Assembly: GCF_900102625.1 (NCBI RefSeq)
Contig: NZ_FMZC01000015.1
Coordinates: 1-64,000 of the forward strand
From: Paracidovorax valerianellae
GTDB lineage: Bacteria > Pseudomonadota > Gammaproteobacteria > Burkholderiales > Burkholderiaceae_C
DNA: 64,000 nt
Reading direction: 5' to 3'
The position numbers were made by a program, and so were the translations under genes. The notes under the pieces were generated by a model. It was given only the letters and a program-made list of their open reading frames with translations, had not been told where the DNA came from and did no database searches. Shown piece after piece: positions 26,966 through 36,479 of this stretch. Position 1 is the stretch's first letter. Every line of letters starts with the position of its first letter.

Positions 26966-27041
26966 TTGTAACAGTTAGTCAGGTATCTGGCAAAAACCCG
27001 AACTTCGGGGTTCAAGGTGGTCAGAATCGGCTCTGTTACAA
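26966..27041. promoter_or_regulatory. Nine-base inverted repeat upstream of ompR
   Basis: TTGTAACAG (26966-26974) and CTGTTACAA (27033-27041) are perfect inverted copies 58 bases apart, the second ending 18 bases before the ompR ATG. GTAACA/TGTTAC half-sites resemble the OmpR box core known from enterics, so autoregulation is possible. Between the arms lies a small hairpin, AACCCGAACTTCGGGGTT. Confidence 0.4.
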
Positions 27042-27059
27042 ATAGGACTTGGGAAACAA

Positions 27060-27791
27060 ATGGCCTCAACAACCAACCGTACCGACAAGATTCTCGTGGT
27101 GGATGACGACGCCCGCATTCGCGATTTGCTGCGGCGCTATCTCACGCAAGAGGGCTTCGAAGTCATGGTTGCGGAAGACGGCAAGGCCCTCAACCGCATT
27201 CTGCTGCGCGAAACCGTGGACCTCATCGTGCTCGACCTGATGATGCCCGGCGAAGACGGCCTTTCGATCTGCCGCCGCCTTCGCGCCGCCAACGATCGCA
27301 CTCCCATCATCATGCTCACCGCCAAGGGCGAGGACGTGGACCGAATCGTGGGCCTGGAAGTGGGCGCCGACGATTACCTGGGCAAGCCTTTCAATCCCCG
27401 CGAGCTGCTGGCCCGCATCCACGCGGTGCTGCGCCGCCGTCCGCCGCAAGAGGCGCCGGGTGCGCCATCGGGCGACAACGAAGTCGTCACCTTCGGTCCG
27501 TTCACGTTCGATCTGGGCACGCGGGCGCTCCAGCGCAATGGCGAAGAGTTGCCCCTCACCACCGGCGAATTCGCCATGTTGAAGGCCCTGGTCCGCCACC
27601 CCCGGCAGCCGCTGTCGCGGGAAAAGCTGGCCCTGCTGGCGCGCGGCCGCGAGTTCGAGCCGTTCGACCGCAGCCTGGACGTGCAGGTGTCCCGGCTGCG
27701 CAAGCTGGTCGAGGTCGATGCCGCAGCCCCTCGCTATATCCAGACCGTCTGGGGCGTAGGCTACGTGTTCGTGCCGGACGGAACCAGCTGA
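27060..27791 (+). CDS. ompR: OmpR-family response regulator
   Basis: A 243-residue regulator. The receiver domain has the acidic pocket VVDDD (13-17), phospho-acceptor Asp59 (VLDLMMPGEDG), Thr87 and Lys109 (LGKPF). The C-terminal winged helix (LTTGEFAMLKALVRHP to TVWGVGYVFVPDG) is of OmpR type. It is followed after 76 bases by its sensor kinase. The pair probably controls envelope genes in response to osmolarity or another envelope signal. Confidence 0.93.
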   Translation: MASTTNRTDKILVVDDDARIRDLLRRYLTQEGFEVMVAEDGKALNRILLRETVDLIVLDLMMPGEDGLSICRRLRAANDRTPIIMLTAKGEDVDRIVGLEVGADDYLGKPFNPRELLARIHAVLRRRPPQEAPGAPSGDNEVVTFGPFTFDLGTRALQRNGEELPLTTGEFAMLKALVRHPRQPLSREKLALLARGREFEPFDRSLDVQVSRLRKLVEVDAAAPRYIQTVWGVGYVFVPDGTS

Positions 27792-27867
27792 TCCCCTTGG
27801 ACCGAAGGCCGCCGTTTCCGCCTGTGGCGCCCCTGGCCTTCGGTCATTTCCGGACGATTCTCACGAC

Positions 27868-29364
27868 ATGAGCGCCAATTACGAAGCGTCTTCCGACGCC
27901 ACCAGCCCCGCCCCCCTCGAGGCACCCGTGTACTTGCGTGCACAGCGTGCGCGAGTGGGGCTCAACCTTTTCTGGCGCACCTTCTTTCTGCTGGCCCTGC
28001 TGCTGGTGGGCAGCATCCTGGCGTGGCTGCAAACCTTGCGGGCGCTGGAGTTCGAACCGCGCACGCTGCAGACGGCGCAGCAGATCGCCTCGCTGGTGAA
28101 CCTGAGCCGCGCCGCACTGGTGCATGCCGATGCGATCGCCCGCGTCTCGCTGATCAAGACCATGGCCGACCAGGAAGGCGTTCGCATCCTGCCGCGCGAG
28201 CCCACCGACCGTTTCGACCTGCTCGATGCCTCGGCACTCGGCATGCGGTTGACCGAAGAGCTCACCACGCGCCTGGGGCCGGGCACCATCGTGGCCAGCA
28301 ACGTCAACGGCGAGAGCGGCCTGTGGGTGGGCTTCACCATCAATGGCGACCCGAACTGGCTGTTGATGGACCGATCCCGCCTGAGCGCCGCCGGCGGCAA
28401 GACCTGGATGATCTGGCTCATCACCGCAGCGGCGCTGTCGCTGGCGGGTGCCGCGGCCATCGCACGCCTGATCAACCGGCCGCTCAAGCAGCTGTCGTAC
28501 GCCGCCAACCGCGTGCGCGACGGCGACTTCGCTGCCAGCCAGCTCGACGAGGAAGCCGTGACCAGCGAGATCCGCGAGGTAAACATCGGCTTCAACCGCA
28601 TGGCGCAAAAGCTGGCCAAACTGGAGCAGGACCGGGCCGTCATGCTGGCGGGCATTTCGCACGATTTGCGCACCCCGCTCGCCCGCCTGCGGCTGGAGAC
28701 GGAAATGAGCGTCTCGGACAACGTGGCGCGCGAGCACATGGTGGCCGACATCGTGCAGCTCGACGCCACCATCGACAAGTTCCTGGACTATGCACGGCCC
28801 GACAACGTGACCTTGAACCCGGTCAACCTGCACGGCGTGGTTTCGTCGTGCGTGTATGCCGTGCAGGACCACCGCGAGCTGCAGATTTCGATGAACGTGC
28901 CCGAAGACCTGAACGTGCTGGCCGACGAGGTCGAACTGGCCCGCGTGATCTCCAACTTGCTGGAGAACGCGCGCCGCTACGGCAAGACGCACGACAGCGG
29001 CACGGCCACCGTCGACATCGCGGCCAAGGGGCGCGAGAAATGGGTGCTGATCAAGGTGCGCGACCATGGCCCGGGCGTGCCGCCCGAGCAGTTGGCCAAC
29101 CTCACCAAGCCATTCTTTCGCGGCAACTCGGCGCGCACGGCGGCGGCTGGCGCGGGCCTGGGCCTGTCGATTGTGGACAAGACGGTGCAGCGCATGGGCG
29201 GCATCTTCGCGCTGGCCAATTCAGGGTCCGGCGGACTGGTGGCCCACATTCAATTGCAGCGGGCCAACGACCTGCCCGGTGGCAAGGACCCCAAGCAGCG
29301 CCTGCAACGCCCGCAGATCAAGCGGAATCTGCCTCCGCGGCGCCCTAAGCCGGCGAAGGCTTGA
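27868..29364 (+). CDS. envZ: EnvZ-like sensor histidine kinase
   Basis: A 498-residue inner-membrane kinase. Two membrane helices (about 36-56 and 172-192) enclose a periplasmic domain, followed by a HAMP linker. Then come HisKA with His265 ([20 protein letters not shown]), the N box [12 protein letters not shown], and the ATP lid [10 protein letters not shown]. The H-box sequence is of EnvZ type. Its last 20 bases overlap the 3' end of ispF on the other strand. Confidence 0.92.
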   Translation: MSANYEASSDATSPAPLEAPVYLRAQRARVGLNLFWRTFFLLALLLVGSILAWLQTLRALEFEPRTLQTAQQIASLVNLSRAALVHADAIARVSLIKTMADQEGVRILPREPTDRFDLLDASALGMRLTEELTTRLGPGTIVASNVNGESGLWVGFTINGDPNWLLMDRSRLSAAGGKTWMIWLITAAALSLAGAAAIARLINRPLKQLSYAANRVRDGDFAASQLDEEAVTSEIREVNIGFNRMAQKLAKLEQDRAVMLAGISHDLRTPLARLRLETEMSVSDNVAREHMVADIVQLDATIDKFLDYARPDNVTLNPVNLHGVVSSCVYAVQDHRELQISMNVPEDLNVLADEVELARVISNLLENARRYGKTHDSGTATVDIAAKGREKWVLIKVRDHGPGVPPEQLANLTKPFFRGNSARTAAAGAGLGLSIVDKTVQRMGGIFALANSGSGGLVAHIQLQRANDLPGGKDPKQRLQRPQIKRNLPPRRPKPAKA

Positions 29365-29833
29365 ACAACAGGGTGGCGGCACGGGCTTCCATCGCGAGGC
29401 CCTGCCCCACCGGTCCTATGCGCTCCGCGGTCTTGGCCTTCACGTTGACCTGGTCCTCCTGAAGGCACAGCGCCTGCGCGATGCAGGTTCGCATGGCGGG
29501 AATATGGGCCGCCAGCCGGGGCGCCTGGGCGATCACCGTGCTGTCGATGTTGCCGATCTCGTAGCCCCGGGCCCGCACGCGCCGCGCGGCCTCTACCAGC
29601 AGCACGACCGAATCCGCGCCCTTGAACGTGGGATCGGTGTCCGGGAAATGGCTGCCGATGTCCCCCAACGCCGCAGCGCCCAGCAAGGCGTCGGTGATCG
29701 CATGCAGCAGCACGTCGGCATCGGAATGGCCCAGCAAGCCCATGGTGTGCGGCACCTCCACTCCGCCGATGACGAGGCGTCGCCCCGGCACCAGCGCGTG
29801 CACGTCCCAGCCTTCGCCGATTCGGATGTTCAT
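29345..29833 (-). CDS. ispF: 2-C-methyl-D-erythritol 2,4-cyclodiphosphate synthase
   Basis: A 162-residue trimeric enzyme of the MEP isoprenoid pathway that cyclises CDP-methylerythritol phosphate with loss of CMP. Metal ligands Asp10 and His12 (GEGWDVHAL) and His44 ([14 protein letters not shown]) are present, as is the [14 protein letters not shown] motif near the end. It lies 40 bases downstream of ispD in the same direction. Confidence 0.97.
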   Translation of the reverse strand: MNIRIGEGWDVHALVPGRRLVIGGVEVPHTMGLLGHSDADVLLHAITDALLGAAALGDIGSHFPDTDPTFKGADSVVLLVEAARRVRARGYEIGNIDSTVIAQAPRLAAHIPAMRTCIAQALCLQEDQVNVKAKTAERIGPVGQGLAMEARAATLLFKPSPA

Positions 29834-29873
29834 GGTTCGAGTTTCCCGCGGAGCGATGAGATGTGGTCAGTGT

Positions 29874-30743
29874 TCAAAAAATCGTCTTGCCCGGCACGGC
29901 CGAAGCCTCGCCCCGCGCGCCGCCGAAGCGATCCAGCGTGCCGGCATGCATGCGCTGGGCCAGCACGGCCTCCGCCAGGGCGAAGTCGGCCGGGTAGGTC
30001 ACCTTGAAGTTCTGCGCACCGCCCGGCACCAGGCGCGGGTGCAGGCCCATGGCTTCCATCGCGCTCGCTTCGTCGGTGGCGGCGAGGCCGAGGTGCTCCA
30101 GTGCCTGCCGCAGCGGCCCCAGGCGGAACATCTGAGGCGTCTGCGCGAGCCATTTGTCGGTGCGGTCCACGGTGGAAGACACGCGCACGCCGCCCGGGCC
30201 GTCGATGGCGGTCTTCAGCGTATCGGCCAGCTTGTGCGCCAGGAGTCCGCCCACGGCGTCGTCCGCGCAGGCATCGATCAGCGCGTCGATCTGCGCGGTG
30301 GTGACGAGGCAGCGCGCCGCATCGTGCACCAGCACCCAGTCTTCGGCCAGCGCGCCGCGCTCTTGCAGCACCCGCAAGCCGCCCAACACCGTGGCGGCTC
30401 GGGTGGCACCGCCGCAGGGCGCCACGAAGAACGTCGGCTGGGGCTGGGCATCGAAAAATCCGTCGCCTGGCGCCACTGCCACCAGCGTGCCGAGCAGCCG
30501 GCCTACGCCCGCGAACGCCGCCAGGGTGTGCAAGACCATGGGAAGGCCAGCCACCGTCTGGTACTGCTTGGGCAGCACGGGCGCGGCGCCCTGCCCGCTG
30601 GCCAATGCCCCGAAGGTTGCCGGCACCGCGACGGGCGGCTCGGCCATGGCGCGGGCTCCGACGCCGGCGCAGGGCAACAGCGCCCAGAAGCGCCCCTGCC
30701 CGGAGAGCGGTGGCGGAGTGAGGGGCGTGAGCAGATCGGTCAT
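29874..30743 (-). CDS. ispD: 2-C-methyl-D-erythritol 4-phosphate cytidylyltransferase
   Basis: Makes CDP-methylerythritol in the MEP pathway. ALLPCAGVGAR (21-31) and PKQY (58-61) form the CTP site, with HDAAR, TVDRTDKWLAQTPQ-type and TDEASAMEAMG blocks following. At 289 residues it is longer than usual. About 20 extra Ala/Pro-rich residues separate VGAR from PKQY, a place where the family normally has only a few residues. The start is ATG 30743. Divergent to mfd. Confidence 0.92.
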   Translation of the reverse strand: MTDLLTPLTPPPLSGQGRFWALLPCAGVGARAMAEPPVAVPATFGALASGQGAAPVLPKQYQTVAGLPMVLHTLAAFAGVGRLLGTLVAVAPGDGFFDAQPQPTFFVAPCGGATRAATVLGGLRVLQERGALAEDWVLVHDAARCLVTTAQIDALIDACADDAVGGLLAHKLADTLKTAIDGPGGVRVSSTVDRTDKWLAQTPQMFRLGPLRQALEHLGLAATDEASAMEAMGLHPRLVPGGAQNFKVTYPADFALAEAVLAQRMHAGTLDRFGGARGEASAVPGKTIF

Positions 30744-30885
30744 GGGGCGGCCATTGTAGGAGCGGCAAGCGTCCTCATCTGACAGCACAGCCGCCTAGAA
30801 TTGCCGTTCGCCCACACCGCCCGACCGCCGCGCACACCGCGCCCCGGGGGGCCGGTGGCCCCGGGCACGACGCACCGTCCACCGC

Positions 30886-33800
30886 ATGGAACTCCCCAAA
30901 CTCATCCCCGGAAAACGTTTCACCCTGCCACGCCCGGTGGGCAGCGCCGACGCGCTGCTGCTGGCCCGCCTGGGCGAGCGAGAAAAGGCCGCACGGCGCA
31001 CCACCGCCATCGTCACCGCCGACGCGACCGATGCGCAGCGCCTCATCGACGAGATGGCGTTCTTCGCGCCCGATTTGCGCTGCTCGCTGTTTCCTGACTG
31101 GGAGACGCTGCCCTACGACACGTTCTCGCCCCACCAGGACCTGATCAGCGAACGCCTGGCCACGCTGTGGCGCATCAGCCAGAAGGACAAGGACACCGGC
31201 GCCGACGTGGTGCTGGTGCCGGCGACCACGGCGCTGTACCGCCTGGCACCGCCCTCGTTCCTGGCGGGCTACACCTTTCACTTCAAGGTCAAGCAGAAGC
31301 TGGACGAGGCGAAATTCAAGGCGCAGCTCACGCTGGCGGGCTACTCGCACGTATCGCAGGTGGTGAGCCCCGGTGAATACGCCGTGCGCGGCGGCCTGAT
31401 CGACCTGTTTCCCATGGGCTCGCTCGTGCCCTACCGCGTGGACCTGTTCGACGACGAGATCGACAGCATCCGCACGTTCGATCCGGACAGCCAGCGCAGC
31501 CTGTACCCCGTGCCCGAAGTGCGCCTGCTGCCGGGCCGCGAGTTTCCGATGGACGACGAGGCGCGCGCCAAATTCCGCAGCCGCTGGCGCGAGATGCTGG
31601 AGGGCGACCCGACCAAGAGCCGCATCTACAAGGACATGGGCAACGGCGTGGCCACGGCCGGCATCGAGTACTACCTGCCGCTGTTCTTCGACGAGACGGC
31701 CACCGTGTTCGACTACCTGGGCAGCGAAGCCACGGTGGTGCTGCACGGCGACCTGGAGCCGGCCTTCCAGCGCTTCTGGCAGGACACCAAAGATCGCTAC
31801 CGCCTGGTGCAAGGCGACCCGGACCGCCCCGCCCTTCCGCCGGAATCGCTCTTCTTGAGCACCGAGCAGTTCTATTCGCGCGCCAACGCCCACCCGCAGC
31901 TCGCGCTGCGGCCGGGCGTGGAAGACATCGCGGACAACGCCCAGTTCCAGAAGCTGGGCGACCTGTCGGTCACGCGCGGCGCCGAAGACCCGCTGGCACG
32001 GCTGCATGCGCACATCCGCAACACCCAGCACCGCGTGCTGCTGCTGGCCGAGAGCGCCGGCCGGCGCGAGAGCCTGCTGGATTTCCTGCGCGCATCGCAG
32101 TTGAACCCGCCGGCGTTCGATTCGTTGGCCGAGTTCCAGGACACCGATGCCGAGAAGGTCGGCATCGCCACGGCAGGCCTGGCGACGGGCTTCAGCTGGA
32201 TCGAGGACGGCATCGACTTCGTCACCGAGACCGAGCTGTTTGCCGCGGGCGCGACCACGCGCCGGCGCAAGAAGCAGGAGCAGGTGAGCGATGTCGAGGC
32301 GCTGATCAAAGACCTGTCGGAGCTCAACGTGGGCGACCCGGTGGTGCACAGCGCGCACGGCATCGGCCGCTACCACGGGCTCATCAACATGGACGTGGGC
32401 CAGAAGAACACCGACGGCACGCCCGCGCTGCAGGAATTCCTGCACCTCGAATACGCCGACAAGGCCGTGCTCTACGTGCCGGTGAGCCAGCTGCAGCTCA
32501 TCAGCCGCTACACCGGCGTGAGCGCCGACGAGGCACCGCTGCACAAGCTGGGCAGCGGCCAGTGGGAAAAGGCCAAGCGCAAGGCCGCCGAACAGGTGCG
32601 CGACTCGGCCGCCGAGTTGCTCAACATCTACGCCCGGCGCGCGGCGCGCGAAGGCCACGCCTTCCGCTACAGCCCGCAGGATTACGAGCAGTTCGCCAAC
32701 GACTTCGGCTTCGAGGAAACGGCCGACCAGAACGCGGCCATCCACGCGGTGATCCAGGACATGATCTCGCCCCGCCCCATGGACCGGCTGGTCTGCGGCG
32801 ATGTGGGCTTCGGCAAGACCGAGGTGGCCCTGCGCGCCGCGTTCGTCGCCGTCACGGGCGGCAAGCAGGTGGCGTTTCTCGCGCCCACCACGCTGCTGGC
32901 CGAGCAGCACTACCAGACGCTGATAGACCGCTTCAGCAAGTGGCCGGTGAAGGTGGCCGAGGTATCGCGCTTTCGTTCGGGCAAGGAGATCACATCCGCC
33001 ATCAAGGGCATCGGCGATGGCACGGTGGACATCGTGGTGGGCACGCACAAGCTGCTGTCCGAATCCACCAAGTTCCACGACCTGGGCCTGCTCATCATCG
33101 ATGAAGAGCACCGCTTCGGCGTACGCCACAAGGAGCAGATGAAGGCGCTGCGCGCCGAGGTGGACGTGCTCACGCTCACCGCCACGCCGATCCCGCGCAC
33201 GCTGGGCATGGCGCTGGAAGGGCTGCGCGACCTGTCGGTGATCGCCACCGCGCCGCAGCGGCGCCTGGCGATCAAGACGTTCGTGCGCAACGAAGGCACC
33301 GGCGTCATCCGCGAGGCCGTGCTGCGCGAACTCAAGCGCGGCGGGCAGGTGTACTTTCTGCACAACGAGGTGGAAACTATCGAGAACCGGCGCCAGAAGC
33401 TGGAAGAGATATTGCCCGAGGCCCGCATCGCCGTCGCCCACGGCCAGATGCCCGAGCGCGAACTGGAAAAGGTCATGCGCGACTTCGTCGCGCAGCGCTA
33501 CAACATCCTGCTGTGCTCGACCATCATCGAAACCGGCATCGACGTGCCAACGGCCAACACCATCATCATGAGCCGCGCCGACAAGTTCGGTCTGGCGCAG
33601 CTGCACCAGCTGCGCGGCCGCGTGGGCCGCAGCCACCACCAGGCGTATGCCTACCTGATGGTGCCCGACACCGAGGGCCTGACCAAGCACGCCGCCCAGC
33701 GGCTTGATGCCATTCAGCAGATGGAAGAACTGGGCAGCGGCTTTTATCTCGCCATGCACGACCTGGAGATCCGCGGCGCGGGCGAGGTGCTGGGCGAGAA

Positions 33801-34365
33801 CCAGAGCGGCAACATGCTCGAGGTCGGCTTTCAGCTCTACAACGAGATGCTGTCCGAGGCCGTGCGCTCGCTCAAGGCGGGCAAGGAACCAGACCTGCTG
33901 GCGCCCTTGTCTGTCACCACCGACATCAACCTGCACGCGCCGGCGCTGCTGCCCAACGACTACTGCGGCGACGTGCACCTGCGCCTGTCGTTCTACAAGA
34001 AGCTGGCCACCGCCAAGACCACCGACCAGATCGACAGCCTGCTCGAAGAGATCGTGGACCGCTTCGGCAAGCTGCCGCCCCAGGCGCAGACGCTGATCGA
34101 CGTGCACCGCCTGCGCTGCCTGAGCCAGCCTTACGGCGTGGTGAAGGTGGATGCGGCACCGGGCGTGATCCACATCACGTTCAAGCCCAAGCCGCCGATC
34201 GATCCGATGAACATCATTCACCTGATCCAGAAGAACAAGCACATCAAGCTGGCCGGCAATGAAAAGCTGCGCATCGAGCGCGAACTGCCCGAGGCCAAGG
34301 ACCGCGTGCAGATGGTGCGGGATGTGCTGCGCAGCCTGGGACAGCCAATCGCCACGCCAGCATGA
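30886..34365 (+). CDS. mfd: Transcription-repair coupling factor
   Basis: An 1159-residue DNA translocase that removes RNA polymerase stalled at DNA damage and recruits UvrA. The N-terminal UvrB-like region contains FPDWETLPYDTFSPHQDL. An RNA-polymerase-interacting domain with VHSAHGIGRYHGL follows. The RecG-like motor has Walker A GDVGFGKT (638-645), LIIDEEHRFGVRHKEQ and QLRGRVGRSHHQAYAYL. The C-terminal TRCF domain is present. Full length, single-gene unit. Confidence 0.98.
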   Translation: MELPKLIPGKRFTLPRPVGSADALLLARLGEREKAARRTTAIVTADATDAQRLIDEMAFFAPDLRCSLFPDWETLPYDTFSPHQDLISERLATLWRISQKDKDTGADVVLVPATTALYRLAPPSFLAGYTFHFKVKQKLDEAKFKAQLTLAGYSHVSQVVSPGEYAVRGGLIDLFPMGSLVPYRVDLFDDEIDSIRTFDPDSQRSLYPVPEVRLLPGREFPMDDEARAKFRSRWREMLEGDPTKSRIYKDMGNGVATAGIEYYLPLFFDETATVFDYLGSEATVVLHGDLEPAFQRFWQDTKDRYRLVQGDPDRPALPPESLFLSTEQFYSRANAHPQLALRPGVEDIADNAQFQKLGDLSVTRGAEDPLARLHAHIRNTQHRVLLLAESAGRRESLLDFLRASQLNPPAFDSLAEFQDTDAEKVGIATAGLATGFSWIEDGIDFVTETELFAAGATTRRRKKQEQVSDVEALIKDLSELNVGDPVVHSAHGIGRYHGLINMDVGQKNTDGTPALQEFLHLEYADKAVLYVPVSQLQLISRYTGVSADEAPLHKLGSGQWEKAKRKAAEQVRDSAAELLNIYARRAAREGHAFRYSPQDYEQFANDFGFEETADQNAAIHAVIQDMISPRPMDRLVCGDVGFGKTEVALRAAFVAVTGGKQVAFLAPTTLLAEQHYQTLIDRFSKWPVKVAEVSRFRSGKEITSAIKGIGDGTVDIVVGTHKLLSESTKFHDLGLLIIDEEHRFGVRHKEQMKALRAEVDVLTLTATPIPRTLGMALEGLRDLSVIATAPQRRLAIKTFVRNEGTGVIREAVLRELKRGGQVYFLHNEVETIENRRQKLEEILPEARIAVAHGQMPERELEKVMRDFVAQRYNILLCSTIIETGIDVPTANTIIMSRADKFGLAQLHQLRGRVGRSHHQAYAYLMVPDTEGLTKHAAQRLDAIQQMEELGSGFYLAMHDLEIRGAGEVLGENQSGNMLEVGFQLYNEMLSEAVRSLKAGKEPDLLAPLSVTTDINLHAPALLPNDYCGDVHLRLSFYKKLATAKTTDQIDSLLEEIVDRFGKLPPQAQTLIDVHRLRCLSQPYGVVKVDAAPGVIHITFKPKPPIDPMNIIHLIQKNKHIKLAGNEKLRIERELPEAKDRVQMVRDVLRSLGQPIATPA

Positions 34366-34421
34366 GGCACAGCTCGGCAGCTACCCCCGCTTGCTTCGCG
34401 TCGCCTGCGCTTAACCACTAA

Positions 34422-35147
34422 ATGCACTTGCAGTCCCACGCGAGCACGAGGATCGCAACACCAAGGAAGGCGTTGACAGCCGCCTGGGCAGTATTGCTGG
34501 TGGTGTGGGTGGTCATTGCGTGGAACGCGCAAAGCGGGTTCTCATCCAGCGGCCCGATGAACATGCGGTTCGCCCCAGCGCTGTTGGTGTTTTTCAGCCT
34601 CCCGGTCAGCCTGTTCGCCCCGTGGTCTGCACGTGTGCTCGGGACTTGGCTTCATCGAGCAGCAGCCCTGGCCGTGGTCGCAATCACGTGCTGGTGGCAG
34701 TTCTGGTTACCGGCCACGATGGCGGACATCAGCTACTCCCTTCGATACGACATCCCCGATCCGTACATCTGGCCTGGCGAACCGGGTGCTCCAGTGCTGG
34801 CTTTGAGCGTTGCACTGTGGCTAATGACACCGCTAGCCGATTGGAAAGGTCGCGGCATTTGGGCCTGCTGGGCGTTGGGCATGCTGTGCACCATCGCTGC
34901 AGTGAAGTTGCTGGGCTGGTCGAGCCACGATGCCACTCCTTGGCAAGCGGCTCTGTGTTGTTTGGTCGGGCTCGCCGCTGTGATGACGGCATGCCAGCGC
35001 ACGGCCCCGGAGCGCCGCATATTCCGTTGGCTGATGCTTTGGGCCGCAGGGATGATGGGGCTGGTGGTGTTCTGGTATGCCACCGAGGCTGTCGCGGGCT
35101 GGGTGCCTCTTGCGATGAACCAATGGTTTGTGAACTGGCGGTTCTAG
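34422..35147 (+). CDS. Multi-pass membrane protein of unknown function
   Basis: A 241-residue hydrophobic protein with about six predicted membrane helices (around 18-36, 48-66, 76-95, 122-137, 141-160, 196-218) and a short basic N-terminus. No family motif is recognised. Base composition is visibly less GC-rich than mfd, and the gene sits between housekeeping genes with no operon partner, which suggests a lineage-specific or acquired gene. No clear ribosome binding site precedes ATG 34422. Confidence 0.6.
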   Translation: MHLQSHASTRIATPRKALTAAWAVLLVVWVVIAWNAQSGFSSSGPMNMRFAPALLVFFSLPVSLFAPWSARVLGTWLHRAAALAVVAITCWWQFWLPATMADISYSLRYDIPDPYIWPGEPGAPVLALSVALWLMTPLADWKGRGIWACWALGMLCTIAAVKLLGWSSHDATPWQAALCCLVGLAAVMTACQRTAPERRIFRWLMLWAAGMMGLVVFWYATEAVAGWVPLAMNQWFVNWRF

Positions 35148-35201
35148 AACTTTCTGATTGCATCGAATAGCGTTGCTAACGCTTATCCGTCTTACGCCAT
35201 A

Positions 35202-35225
35202 AGCTATTAAATTCATAGCTAGCGC
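35202..35225 (+). repeat. Dispersed palindromic repeat, copy 3 (partial)
   Basis: AGCTATTAAATTCATAGCT followed by AGCGC matches the first block of the family and the start of the second. The GCGCTGGAG half is missing. It lies in the 233-base gap before the Bug-family gene, where nothing else is recognised. Confidence 0.65.
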
Positions 35226-35380
35226 ATCGTAGAAAAAACTGAGCCACGCCACGCCGCTCACTACGCAGTCTCGTGTGGTGCAGGAATTGCTAAGCCTAGG
35301 AACATGCGGATTGCCCTGCACGCAGCGGTTGCTGCACTTCGCGGCGCCGCTGATGTTCCACCTGTTTTGGGAGTCGCTTC

Positions 35381-36367
35381 ATGCATTCTTGGCGTCCTGT
35401 TTCTAATCTGGTCTGCGCAATACTGGTGCTTGGAACAGCACTCACTGCAGTCACGGCCTCGGCACAAACGGCCTATCCGGACCGCCCCGTCAAAGTGATC
35501 GTCGCGCTGCCCGCCGGCGGCAGCGCCGACATGATCGCGCGCATGGTGACCCAGAAGATGGCAACCGAATTGGGCCAGCCGTTCGTGGTGGACAACAAGG
35601 CCGGCGCCTCCGGGCAGATCGGCACGCCGATGGTGTCGCGCGCCGCGCCGGACGGCTACACGCTCATGGTGTCGCCCGCGTCGTTCCTGACCACCAACAA
35701 GAGCATCTTCAAGACCCTGCCCTACGACCCGCAAGCCGACTTCGTGCCCATCACCAAGCTGGTGAACCAGCCCATGGTGCTGGTGGCCCGGGACGCGCAG
35801 AAATACCCCACCGTGGCCGCCGTGCTGCAGGCCGCGCGGGCGGCGCCGGGCCGGTTGACCTACGCGTCGTCGGGCGACGGCAGCCCGCAGCATCTGGCGG
35901 CGCTGATGTTCGGCACCCGCACCCAGTCAAGCATGCTGCACGTTCCGTACAAGGGCGGCGCACCCGCCATCAACGACACGCTGGCGGGCAACGTGGACCT
36001 GATGTTCGCCGTGCTGCCCGAAGCGCTGCCGCACATCCAGTCGGGCAAGCTGCATGCGCTGGCGCTGATGAGCGCGCAGCGCTCGGCGGTGCTGCCGCAG
36101 GTGCCCACGATGGCGGAGAGCGGCGTGCCGCAGATGGAACTCTCGGCCTGGGTCGGCCTGCTGGCCCCGGCCAAGACGCCGCAACCCATCATCGACCGGC
36201 TGCGCACCGCCGCCCATGCCGCGCTGACCGGTGACCCGCAGGCCAAGCTGGCGGCCAACGGCATCGAAGTGGCGCCGGGCACCACCCAGCAACTACAGGA
36301 CAGCATCGCTGCGGAGATGAAGCTGCATGCCGAGCTGGTGAAGGCGGCGGGACTGGCGCCCCAGTGA
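35381..36367 (+). CDS. Bug-family tripartite tricarboxylate transporter substrate-binding protein
   Basis: A 328-residue periplasmic binding protein. A Sec signal peptide (1-29, ending TASAQ) precedes the family signature AYPDRPVKVIVALPAGGSADMIAR. VDNKAGASGQIG, DGYTLMVSP and VPYKGGAPAINDTLAGNVDLMF follow. Bug proteins bind carboxylates and other small acids and are hugely expanded in betaproteobacteria. No TctA/TctB membrane genes are adjacent, so it is an orphan that shares a transporter or acts as a sensor. Ligand unknown. Confidence 0.92.
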   Translation: MHSWRPVSNLVCAILVLGTALTAVTASAQTAYPDRPVKVIVALPAGGSADMIARMVTQKMATELGQPFVVDNKAGASGQIGTPMVSRAAPDGYTLMVSPASFLTTNKSIFKTLPYDPQADFVPITKLVNQPMVLVARDAQKYPTVAAVLQAARAAPGRLTYASSGDGSPQHLAALMFGTRTQSSMLHVPYKGGAPAINDTLAGNVDLMFAVLPEALPHIQSGKLHALALMSAQRSAVLPQVPTMAESGVPQMELSAWVGLLAPAKTPQPIIDRLRTAAHAALTGDPQAKLAANGIEVAPGTTQQLQDSIAAEMKLHAELVKAAGLAPQ

Positions 36368-36479
36368 GACGGGGACCTTGAGGCAGCGGGCATGAGGTAG
36401 GGATAATCCCGCCTGCGCCCGGCCGCGCTGCCAGCAGGGCGGCCCCTCTTTCGTCTCTTCTTTTTCTACGCGGGGATTC

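Noticed and set aside
30775-34242. A 1155-residue open frame on the minus strand opposite mfd
   Set aside because: It mirrors mfd codon for codon, is rich in His, Arg, Val and Gln as GC-rich antisense frames are, and has no domain.
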